Assembly: GCA_026395675.1 (NCBI GenBank)
Contig: JAPLYF010000070.1
Span: 1-10,012 of the forward strand
Source of the DNA: Candidatus Parcubacteria bacterium
GTDB taxonomy: Bacteria; Patescibacteriota; Patescibacteriia; CAIXNZ01
Direction: 5' to 3'
Length of the DNA: 10,012 nt
The position numbers and the translations under genes are program-made. Position 1 is the first letter of the stretch; each line of letters opens with the position of its first letter. Of this stretch, positions 4,829 through 10,012 are shown in pieces. Below the pieces are notes generated by a model. It did no database searches and was not told where the DNA came from. It saw only the letters and a program-made list of their open reading frames with translations.

Positions 4829-6409
4829 ATGAAAAACATTTTAAACCGTAAAAATATTTTTTCAACCCAGTCAATTCTAATGCTGATAATTGTTGTAGCC
4901 GTTTTAGTGGTTATAAATTTAATTTCTGTCAATCATTTTGGCCGTCTTGATTTGACTACTGATCAGGAATACTCAATTTCCGATGCTTCTAAAAATATTG
5001 TCAAAAATCTTGATGATTTACTGACCATCAAAGTATATTTTTCCAGCGTGCTGCCGCCTGATCTGGCTCAGACCGAACAATATTTAAAAGATATCCTCTC
5101 TGAATACCAGGCCTATTCCAAAAAAATTCACATTGAATTTATTGACCCGGCAAAAGATCCTAAGATCAAAGAAGAAGTGCAAAATCTGGGCATTCCCGAA
5201 ATAGAAATGCAGATTTTACAAAAAGATGTATTCCAGGTGCAAAAAGGTTATCTGGGTGTCGCCTTATTTTACGCTGATAAAAAAGAAATTATCCCTGTCA
5301 TTCAAAATACAGATAATCTGGAGTATGATTTAACCTCAGCCATAAACAGATTGACCTCTCAATCTCTAAGGTCAGTCGCTTTTTTAAGCGGAGATGAAGA
5401 GCATGGTCTTTATTCCCTGCCTTTTGATTCTGGACAACAAACCGCAACTAATGATTATTCTGAAATCGCCAAGGACTTGAATAAAAATTATCGAGTTACA
5501 ACCATTGATCTAACCAAAGATGAAAAATTGGATAATATTGACACTTTAATAATTGCTGGACCTAAAAAGGAATTAAGTGATAAAGAACTCTACCAGATTG
5601 ATCAGTTTATCATGAAAGGCGGCAAAGCCATCTTTTTAATAGATAAGGTAATGATTCTCCCTGGCCTGCAAGCCGCTCCTAACAAAACTAACTTAGAAAA
5701 ACTTTTAAGTACTTATGGCATCCAGCTTAATGAGGACTTGGTTATAGATTCCACTGATGAAAATGTGGGTTTTTCTTCGGGCCAAGTTCAGTTTTTACTG
5801 CCCTATCCTTACTGGCCCAAGTTAATTAAAAATAATTTTCTCAAAGATCATCCTGTTGTGGCTAAACTGCAAAGCATTTCCCTTCCCTGGGTTTCCTCAC
5901 TCACGCCAAATCCCCAGCCCAATATTGAAATCAAAACTCTGGCTACCACTACTGAACAGGGCGCGACTGTTAAAGCTCCTTTTGATCTTAATCCCCAGCA
6001 GAATTTTAATCCGACTGGACTTAAAAAAATTCCCCTTATTTTAGAAGCCAAAGGTAAATTTAATAGTGCTTTTAGCGATAAACCGCCAAACGATCTTGAT
6101 ACTGCTGGTTTTATTAAAGAAGCGGAAAAAGAGAGCCAGATCATTGTCGTGGCCAATTCTAATTTTATAAATGATAACTATGCCAGTCGGTTCCCGGAAA
6201 ATCTGGTCTTTTTTCAAAATGCTGTTGATTATTTAACTTTGGATTCAAATCTTATCGGCATTCGTTCAAAAACTTTAACCAACCGCCCCTTGCAAAAAAT
6301 TAGTGAAGGGACTAAAACCTGGATTAAAGTAATTAATATAGGTTTAATACCTCTTATCATTATTATTATCGGTGTGGTCAGATTTTATTTAAGAAAAAGA
6401 AATAAATAG
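4829..6409 (+). CDS. GldG-like ABC-type auxiliary protein (Gldg family)
   Basis: This 526-residue protein has one N-terminal membrane helix (about 16-34), a large extracytoplasmic region and one C-terminal helix (about 499-519) followed by a basic RKRNK tail. The first part, DLTTDQEYSISDASKNIVKNL followed by LTIKVYFSSVLPPDL, is the signature of the GldG/ABC-type auxiliary family. The central part (FLSGDEEHGLYS, LIIAGPKKELSDKELYQIDQFI, GGKAIFLID) matches the GIFT-like ligand-binding fold. Family knowledge places it with the ABC-2 ATPase and permease in gliding bacteria and in many non-gliding ones; here motility is not implied. A TACNAAT element lies on each side of the gene. No Shine-Dalgarno sequence is seen. 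Confidence 0.88.
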   Translation: MKNILNRKNIFSTQSILMLIIVVAVLVVINLISVNHFGRLDLTTDQEYSISDASKNIVKNLDDLLTIKVYFSSVLPPDLAQTEQYLKDILSEYQAYSKKIHIEFIDPAKDPKIKEEVQNLGIPEIEMQILQKDVFQVQKGYLGVALFYADKKEIIPVIQNTDNLEYDLTSAINRLTSQSLRSVAFLSGDEEHGLYSLPFDSGQQTATNDYSEIAKDLNKNYRVTTIDLTKDEKLDNIDTLIIAGPKKELSDKELYQIDQFIMKGGKAIFLIDKVMILPGLQAAPNKTNLEKLLSTYGIQLNEDLVIDSTDENVGFSSGQVQFLLPYPYWPKLIKNNFLKDHPVVAKLQSISLPWVSSLTPNPQPNIEIKTLATTTEQGATVKAPFDLNPQQNFNPTGLKKIPLILEAKGKFNSAFSDKPPNDLDTAGFIKEAEKESQIIVVANSNFINDNYASRFPENLVFFQNAVDYLTLDSNLIGIRSKTLTNRPLQKISEGTKTWIKVINIGLIPLIIIIIGVVRFYLRKRNK

Positions 6410-6413
6410 CTAC

Positions 6414-6559
6414 TACAAAATTACAAATCTCATACAAATTTACAAAAAATTATTTTCTCGTTAAGAACTATAGCGTTGACTTGCGTCATAACGCACACTA
6501 AAGTATGCTTCCGAAGTGAAAGTATTTGTATTATTTGTAAACGAATTTGTATATTTGTT
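6414..6559. repeat. TACNAAT octameric inverted-repeat element, copy 2, with long loop
   Basis: Left units start at 6414, 6422, 6433 and 6441 (TACAAAT or TACAAAA). Right inverses end at 6559, 6551, 6539 and 6530 (ATTTGTA or ATTTGTT). Spacing from outside is 8, 11, 8 and 8, 12, 9, close to copy 1. N is A throughout, whereas it is mostly T in copy 1. The 76-nt loop (6448-6523) contains smaller palindromic parts such as GCGTT...AACGC (6473-6494). With its edges the element fills the 201-nt gap between the GldG-like and DUF4340 genes. Confidence 0.8.
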
Positions 6560-6583
6560 GGGAGCTAACCGTGCCACTATAAT
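6555..6583 (+). promoter_or_regulatory. Possible internal promoter for the DUF4340 gene
   Basis: TTGTTG (6555-6560) and TATAAT (6578-6583) have a 17-nt spacer. The -35 lies in the last right-arm unit of the repeat element, so the element may have supplied half of a promoter. The start would be about 20 nt before the ATG at 6611. Confidence 0.4.
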
Positions 6584-6610
6584 TAACCGAATTCTTTAAT
6601 TTATATAATT

Positions 6611-7204
6611 ATGACTCAAAAATCAAAGATATTATTAATACTCCTATCCGTTTTAATCGTATTAACCGCAGTATATTACATTTGGCAAAATCCTTTAATC
6701 CAAAAATCGAATCAAGCTAGCACTGAGCAGTTACTTACTGGCAATTTGGATAATCTCCAGAAAATTGAAATCACGAAAAATAGCCAAACCACGACCTTAG
6801 AAAAGCCCGCCGAAGGCGGATCCGCCTCTGGCGGACAGAGTGATAAATGGGTTGTGGCCACTCAAAACAATGCCGAAGCCAATGTAACTTTAATTGATAA
6901 TTTAATTTCAGTGCTCAAGGACTTAAAGACCGGCAATATCATCTCCCAAAATCAAGAAAAATTAGCCAGTTTTGATTTATCCGAAGATAAAGCTACCAAA
7001 TTAAAATTAACTGATAATAAAAATAATACGATTCTGGAAATCCTGATTGGCAAAACAGGACCTTCATACTCTGATTGCTATATTAAAAAACCAAATTCAA
7101 ATAATGTTTTATTAATCCCAGTAAATTTGGTTTATCAGGTTAATCAAACAGATTGGGTCAAGCCACCAGAAAAGTCAACAACCAATACCAACTCAACTAA
7201 ATAA
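6611..7204 (+). CDS. DUF4340-like membrane-anchored protein with palindrome-encoded insert
   Basis: The 197-residue protein has one N-terminal membrane helix (about 7-26) and an extracytoplasmic domain with DUF4340 features: IEITKNSQTTTLEK, DKWVV, a helix NLISVLKDLKTGNI, ASFDLSEDKATKLKLTDNKN and ILIGKTGPSYSDCYIK. It is the usual fourth member of the ABC-2/GldG cluster and probably contacts the GldG-like protein at the membrane. Residues 66-75, PAEGGSASGG, come from a 30-nt palindromic element in frame between two beta strands, where other family members have a short turn. It is shorter than many family members, which often carry repeated domains. The tail TNTNSTK looks disordered. Confidence 0.8.
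   Translation: MTQKSKILLILLSVLIVLTAVYYIWQNPLIQKSNQASTEQLLTGNLDNLQKIEITKNSQTTTLEKPAEGGSASGGQSDKWVVATQNNAEANVTLIDNLISVLKDLKTGNIISQNQEKLASFDLSEDKATKLKLTDNKNNTILEILIGKTGPSYSDCYIKKPNSNNVLLIPVNLVYQVNQTDWVKPPEKSTTNTNSTK
6806..6835. repeat. Dual-hairpin palindromic element inside the DUF4340 gene
   Basis: CCGCC-GAA-GGCGG (6807-6819) is followed by TCCGCC-TCT-GGCGGA (6821-6835). The 30 nt make exactly ten codons and encode PAEGGSASGG. Frame and layout equal those of the copy at 2434-2484 without its nested palindrome. No clear direct repeat flanks it. Confidence 0.88.
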
Positions 7205-7214
7205 ACGCTCGGGC

Positions 7215-7232
7215 ATCCCGCCGACGCGGGGT
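7215..7232 (+). terminator. GC-rich hairpin after the ABC operon, possible terminator
   Basis: ATCCCGC-CGAC-GCGGGGT forms a 7-bp stem with one T-G pair, starting 10 nt after the DUF4340 stop codon. The following TTGATTTTATT is only partly T-rich, so termination would be weak. Its last base overlaps the -35 of the next promoter. Confidence 0.4.
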
Positions 7233-7260
7233 TGATTTTATTCTTAAAGTATGCTAAATT
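7232..7260 (+). promoter_or_regulatory. Promoter of the small basic protein gene
   Basis: TTGATT (7232-7237) and TAAATT (7255-7260) have a 17-nt spacer, and TGC precedes the -10 as an extended element. The layout TTGA...TGCTAAATTTA, and its distance to the ATG, match the ParB-like gene promoter at 7733-7761 almost exactly. Confidence 0.6.
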
Positions 7261-7272
7261 TAAGTAAATCAA

Positions 7273-7295
7273 GGCACAAAGTGCCGAGGAGGTGA
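7273..7295 (+). promoter_or_regulatory. Leader hairpin followed by a near-perfect Shine-Dalgarno
   Basis: GGCAC-AAA-GTGCC (7273-7285) ends directly before GAGGAGGTGA; AGGAGGTGA (7287-7295) is complementary to nine bases of the 16S anti-Shine-Dalgarno. It lies 3 nt before the ATG at 7299 and fixes the start. Most other genes in this window have no such site. Confidence 0.75.
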
Positions 7296-7298
7296 AAA

Positions 7299-7649
7299 AT
7301 GCCAAGAAAAAGTAAGAATGATAAAGTTGCTCAGGCAGTGATGTCCATAAAAAGAGGCCCCAAAGGCCAACCAATCAAGCTTAGCAAGGAAAACAAACTT
7401 CTTAAGGAGATCGCCAGAAAACTCCGGGGCATGGCCGAGATTGAATTTCAGGGCAGTGAAAAGCTCTTCTTTGTCCATGAAATCCATGAAAAAATTAATG
7501 GCGTCGGCCATCATCCAAGCAAAATAATGTCTCAAATGCTCAATAAATTTTTTCTGGTTGTCAGGACAAAGGATCCTGAATCCTACTATGTCTTTCTAAA
7601 GCCAGGACAAGGCATGAGATTAAAACCAATTTTAGAAAAAGCTGCTTAA
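7299..7649 (+). CDS. Small basic protein, possible winged-helix DNA-binding protein
   Basis: The family of this 116-residue protein is not recognised. The N terminus is strongly basic (MPRKSKNDKV, SIKRGPKGQP, KLSKENKLLKE). Residues about 55-100 read FFVHEIHEKINGV, then HHPSKIMSQMLNKFF, then VVRTKDPESYYVFL, which fits helix-helix-beta wing order of a winged-helix domain; this is inference from pattern only. There are no cysteines, no membrane segment and no signal peptide. The gene has its own promoter, leader hairpin, strong Shine-Dalgarno and terminator, so it is monocistronic. The ParB-like gene 149 nt downstream has the same expression layout, which suggests shared control and possibly related DNA-binding roles. 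Confidence 0.75.
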   Translation: MPRKSKNDKVAQAVMSIKRGPKGQPIKLSKENKLLKEIARKLRGMAEIEFQGSEKLFFVHEIHEKINGVGHHPSKIMSQMLNKFFLVVRTKDPESYYVFLKPGQGMRLKPILEKAA

Positions 7650-7658
7650 ACAAGCAGC
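7641..7658 (+). other. Hairpin overlapping the stop codon, first part of the 3' module
   Basis: GCTGCTT-AAAC-AAGCAGC forms a perfect 7-bp stem that includes the TAA stop of the gene ending at 7649. It lies 6 nt before the terminator hairpin. The same order is seen at 8672-8693 after the ParB-like gene. Confidence 0.65.
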
Positions 7659-7664
7659 ATCCCA

Positions 7665-7695
7665 TCACGTCGCACTTGCGGCGTGAATTTTTTTT
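7665..7695 (+). terminator. Rho-independent terminator, copy 1
   Basis: TCACGTCGC-ACTT-GCGGCGTGA forms a 9-bp stem with one T-G pair, followed by A and eight T. It is almost identical to the terminator at 8697-8727. Confidence 0.92.
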
Positions 7696-7697
7696 AC

Positions 7698-7726
7698 CCG
7701 CCGTAGCTCCAAAGGAGCGAAGACGG
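7698..7726. repeat. GTA/GAA two-stem hairpin, copy after terminator 1
   Basis: The outer stem CCGCC/GACGG (one mismatch) encloses a GTA/GAA internal loop and an inner stem GCTCC-AAA-GGAGC. It sits between terminator 1 and the next promoter. Confidence 0.8.
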
Positions 7727-7732
7727 ATTTTA

Positions 7733-7761
7733 TTGACATAAATAACCGCATTTGCTAAATT
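7733..7761 (+). promoter_or_regulatory. Promoter of the ParB-like gene
   Basis: A perfect TTGACA (7733-7738), 17-nt spacer and TAAATT (7756-7761) preceded by TGC form a strong extended -10 promoter. The leader would be about 31 nt. Confidence 0.7.
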
Positions 7762-7770
7762 TATCTCAAG

Positions 7771-7790
7771 TTCTTTTAAAAAGAAAGGGG
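7771..7790 (+). promoter_or_regulatory. Leader hairpin and Shine-Dalgarno of the ParB-like gene
   Basis: TTCTTT-TAA-AAAGAA (7771-7785) directly precedes AGGGG (7786-7790), 8 nt before the ATG at 7799. Sequence differs from the leader at 7273-7295 but the order hairpin, Shine-Dalgarno, ATG is the same. Confidence 0.55.
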
Positions 7791-7798
7791 AAATTGCC

Positions 7799-8665
7799 AT
7801 GCCAAAAGTAAGTGAGAAAGTGCAAATTCTTGAAATAGCCACTAAAAAAATTTGGCCCAACCCTGACCAGCCCAGAAAAGAATCTTGGGGAGACCTTGAT
7901 GGCCTCAAGACTACAATGAAGGGGCGAGGCCTAGTCCAACTCCCTATTGTGATTAAGAAAAAACAGCCAAACGGCACAGGACAATTTATGCTTATTTCCG
8001 GGGAACGCCGTTGGCGTGCCGCGCAAAAAGGCAACATTAAAAATCTTTACTGCATCCTGCGCAAAGACATTAAAGAAAATGATATCTTTGTGCTTTCAGT
8101 GATGGAAAACCTACAAAGACAGCCACTCAATCCCTTAGAAGAAGCCAAGGCCTATACCAAATTGCTCCAAGAATTTAGAGGCATTAGCATAGCTGATTTA
8201 TCCCAAAAACTTGGCATCTCCCAGCCAAAAATTTATAATGCCTTAAACCTGCTCAAATTGCCTCCAGAAATACAGGCTATGGTTGCGAAAAAAGAAATCT
8301 CGCCTGTTACCTTATCAGGGGTTTCAGCTATTGGCTCAAAAAGGGACCAAATTTCCCTCGCCAAAGAAATCGCGCGGGATCGTCTTACTGGCAAAGAGGC
8401 GCAGGACCTGATATTGAAAAAAAAGGTTGAAAGGGGTGATACTTTCCGCGATGGCCGGACTGCCAAAGAAGTCCAGTATGAACGAAATTTCAGCAAATTC
8501 TCCAATTCAGTTATCTCACTCTCTGATCTTCATGACTTCTGGGTAAAGCTAGACAACCCGGGCCGAAAAAACTTCTTGGGAACCATCCAAAAAGACAAAA
8601 AACTTTTGCGTGATCTACATTATGCCAGAACACTGCTCGATCAAATCGGGGAAAAAGTAGATTAA
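7799..8665 (+). CDS. ParB/RepB/Spo0J-like DNA-binding protein, orphan
   Basis: The 288-residue protein has the ParB N-terminal domain motifs in order: NPDQPRK (21-27), GLVQLPIV (44-51), GERRWRA (68-74) and ENLQRQPLNPLEEA (103-116). The GERRxR and ENxQR boxes form the CTP-binding site in ParB proteins. A helix-turn-helix follows at about 131-152 (IADLSQKLGISQPKIYNALNLL). The C-terminal third (about 210-288) does not resemble the usual short ParB dimerisation domain. Family role: clamp on DNA at parS for chromosome or plasmid partition, or as a regulator such as Noc. No parA and no parS-like palindrome is visible, so this may be a regulator or element-borne protein rather than the chromosomal partition ParB. 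Its promoter and terminator make it monocistronic. Confidence 0.9.
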   Translation: MPKVSEKVQILEIATKKIWPNPDQPRKESWGDLDGLKTTMKGRGLVQLPIVIKKKQPNGTGQFMLISGERRWRAAQKGNIKNLYCILRKDIKENDIFVLSVMENLQRQPLNPLEEAKAYTKLLQEFRGISIADLSQKLGISQPKIYNALNLLKLPPEIQAMVAKKEISPVTLSGVSAIGSKRDQISLAKEIARDRLTGKEAQDLILKKKVERGDTFRDGRTAKEVQYERNFSKFSNSVISLSDLHDFWVKLDNPGRKNFLGTIQKDKKLLRDLHYARTLLDQIGEKVD

Positions 8666-8671
8666 ATTTAA

Positions 8672-8693
8672 AAGCCACTTAAATAAGCGGCTT
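8672..8693 (+). other. Hairpin in the 3' module of the ParB-like gene
   Basis: AAGCCACTT-AAAT-AAGCGGCTT forms a 9-bp stem with one A-C mismatch, 4 nt before the terminator. It corresponds to the hairpin at 7641-7658 but lies wholly after the stop codon. Confidence 0.6.
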
Positions 8694-8696
8694 CAC

Positions 8697-8727
8697 ATCA
8701 CGTCGCACACGCGGCGTGATTTTTTTT
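8697..8727 (+). terminator. Rho-independent terminator, copy 2
   Basis: TCACGTCGC-ACAC-GCGGCGTGA with an extra A-T closing pair and eight T. Only the loop differs from copy 1 at 7665-7695. Confidence 0.93.
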
Positions 8728-8733
8728 AAAACC

Positions 8734-8760
8734 CGCCGTAGCTCCGAAGGAGCGAAGGCG
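8734..8760. repeat. GTA/GAA two-stem hairpin next to the uvrC stop codon
   Basis: The outer stem CGCC/GGCG, GTA/GAA internal loop and inner stem GCTCC-GAA-GGAGC are perfect. It ends 2 nt from the uvrC stop (8763-8765). Read on the minus strand the hairpin is followed by GGGTTTT and may act as a weak terminator for uvrC. Confidence 0.82.
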
Positions 8761-8762
8761 AG

Positions 8763-10012
8763 TTATTTCAACTTTCTTAACTGCCTATGATACTTAATTA
8801 CAAACCTATGTACTTCATCTCTCCCCTTAATTAAAAGTTTTAACCCGGCTAATTTTTTATCTAGTTTCAAAGGTTGTGTTTTGTTGGGCAAATAAATTTC
8901 TTCTTCCCTTTTTGCCAGAGAACAAATTGAAATTTGTAAATTTAATTCATGCAAAGCTTTTAAAGCTGAATTTAATTGTCCGCGTCCACCGTCAATCACA
9001 AGCAAATCAGGCAATTTGCTTTTTTCTTTGACTAGCCGATAATATCTGCGCAAAACAATTTCATAAATCATGGCAAAATCATCCTGGGCGTCTTTCCATT
9101 TGATTTTAAATTTACGATATTCATTTTTATTAAACCTACCATTAGTCATTTGAATCATGGCGCCGGCATTGTATTTGCCCTGCAAAGTAGAAACATCAAA
9201 AAATTCAATAACCTTTGGCAGTTTTTCTAATCCTAACATGTTTTGCAAATCAACAACTCCTGGTTCAAGCCCTAAATTTATTTCCAGATTATTTTTCACC
9301 AATTCCAAAAGTTTTAATTTCTCACCTTTGACTGGCACAGTCAAATCAACGCGCGGCATATATGACACCGTAAACTTTTTTGCTTTGGTTTCTTGCAGAT
9401 ATTTGGTAATTAAATTTTGTTCTTCCAATTTTTCCGGCATTATAATTTCTCGCGGAATAAAATTTATAGAATAATACTGCTTAATAAAATCTTCCACCAC
9501 GCCAGCATAATTGGCAAAACTGAATTTATGGCGCGAAGTAATTACTCCTTTATCAATATTAAATAATTGAAAATAAATTTTATTGCCCACAACCAACCAA
9601 TTAATAATATCCTGGTCAAAATTCTTCGGTACATCAATTTTCTGCTTTTCCTCAATTAATTTCACGGCTGCGATCTGGTCGCGGTAATTTTTGGCCAGCT
9701 CATATTGCTGTTTGGCCGATGCTTGTTTCATGCGCTGACTTAAATCAGTTAAAATGCCGCGGGTTTCACCTTTTAAAAGCCGTTCCGCGTTTTTGATGTT
9801 AAATAAATAATCCGGCTCAGTAATAAAGCCCTGGCATGGTCCAGTACAGCGGCCAATGTGGTATTGCAGACAAACTTTTTTCGTCATTTGATTGCAGGTT
9901 TTGATTTTAAAAATATCGCCCAGTGTTTTTAATATCATGCGGCGCGCTGAACCCTCGGTATATGGGCCATAATAGCGACCACCTTTGGTAATCTTGCGCG
10001 CCGTGATTAAGC
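8763..10012 (-). CDS. uvrC: UvrC excinuclease subunit, 5' part outside window, short C terminus
   Basis: 415 codons are visible; the frame continues past the right edge, so the GIY-YIG domain is mostly outside. RYYGPYTEGSARRMI, then QYHIGRCTGPC with two cysteines of the metal-binding patch, and a UVR domain (LSQRMKQASAKQQYELAKNYRDQI) that contacts UvrB are present. The RNase H-like nuclease half keeps FDVS, KDAQDDFAM, VIDGGRGQL and RDEVHRF, which hold the three Asp and one His of the 5'-incision site. UvrC makes both incisions around a DNA lesion. The protein stops at YHRQLRKLK, 14 residues after the catalytic His, where relatives continue with a tandem helix-hairpin-helix domain. No frame downstream could supply that domain. 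Confidence 0.95.
   Translation of the reverse strand, partial: LITARKITKGGRYYGPYTEGSARRMILKTLGDIFKIKTCNQMTKKVCLQYHIGRCTGPCQGFITEPDYLFNIKNAERLLKGETRGILTDLSQRMKQASAKQQYELAKNYRDQIAAVKLIEEKQKIDVPKNFDQDIINWLVVGNKIYFQLFNIDKGVITSRHKFSFANYAGVVEDFIKQYYSINFIPREIIMPEKLEEQNLITKYLQETKAKKFTVSYMPRVDLTVPVKGEKLKLLELVKNNLEINLGLEPGVVDLQNMLGLEKLPKVIEFFDVSTLQGKYNAGAMIQMTNGRFNKNEYRKFKIKWKDAQDDFAMIYEIVLRRYYRLVKEKSKLPDLLVIDGGRGQLNSALKALHELNLQISICSLAKREEEIYLPNKTQPLKLDKKLAGLKLLIKGRDEVHRFVIKYHRQLRKLK

Noticed and set aside
3061..6409. Alternative genetic code with TGA as glycine, as in some CPR phyla
   Set aside because: The long frames have no in-frame TGA and end at TAA or TAG; glycine uses ordinary GGN codons.
7665..7686. 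parS-like site for the ParB-like protein
   Set aside because: The palindrome TCACGTCGC/GCGGCGTGA is followed by eight T in both copies, which is explained fully by a terminator; it does not resemble TGTTTCACGTGAAACA beyond TCACG.
7561..8037. Minus-strand frame of 158 codons
   Set aside because: It lies opposite the end of the small basic gene, the terminator, promoter and ParB-like gene, whose motifs are clear.
8666..8762. Frameshifted remainder of uvrC encoding the missing helix-hairpin-helix domain
   Set aside because: The 97 nt between uvrC and the ParB-like gene are filled by hairpins and a terminator; no frame gives such a domain.

Overview
The window looks like an AT-rich chromosomal piece from a Candidate Phyla Radiation (Patescibacteria, Parcubacteria-like) bacterium. 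This is an inference, not a match. It rests on short compact genes, tRNAs without an encoded CCA, mostly absent Shine-Dalgarno sequences, a free-standing LAGLIDADG endonuclease, and many small GC-rich palindromes scattered through AT-rich DNA. No long reading frame contains an in-frame TGA, so the standard bacterial code fits.

Layout. On the minus strand, 1-106 is the start of a small unknown gene cut by the window edge. Positions 191-1090 hold a metallo-beta-lactamase-fold hydrolase and a CutA-like protein. Positions 1108-2207 hold three tRNA-Leu genes, UAG, CAG and CAG, with a LAGLIDADG endonuclease between the first two. The middle tRNA carries a 40-nt hairpin insertion in its D-loop. On the plus strand, 2416-2978 encodes two small cysteine-rich metal-binding proteins. 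Positions 3061-7204 encode a gliding-type ABC-2 system: ATPase, permease, GldG-like protein and DUF4340 protein. Two monocistronic units follow, a small basic possible winged-helix protein (7299-7649) and an orphan ParB-like protein (7799-8665). They share promoter spacing, leader design and almost identical 3' hairpin-plus-terminator modules. On the minus strand, 8763-10012 is the C-terminal part of UvrC, which ends before the usual helix-hairpin-helix domain.

The most striking content is a dense set of short structured repeats of at least three kinds. (1) Dual hairpins with GAA/AAA and TCT loops occur twice in frame inside proteins and once between genes, exactly flanked by 12-bp direct repeats; one copy contains a further palindrome. 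(2) Two-stem hairpins with a GTA/GAA internal loop lie behind two terminators, and the insert in the tRNA-Leu D-loop has the same design. (3) Two intergenic elements inside the ABC operon consist of four TACNAAT heptamers facing four inverted ATTNGTA heptamers, with nearly the same spacing. In effect they resemble Rickettsia palindromic elements: small palindromes that enter proteins, an RNA gene and spacers and appear to be tolerated.

Functionally, the ABC cluster probably forms one membrane complex at the cell envelope. The tRNA-Leu cluster is probably read from one or two promoters upstream of 2207 and may also supply transcript to cutA and the hydrolase. The ParB-like and winged-helix units look like DNA-binding proteins under a shared form of expression.
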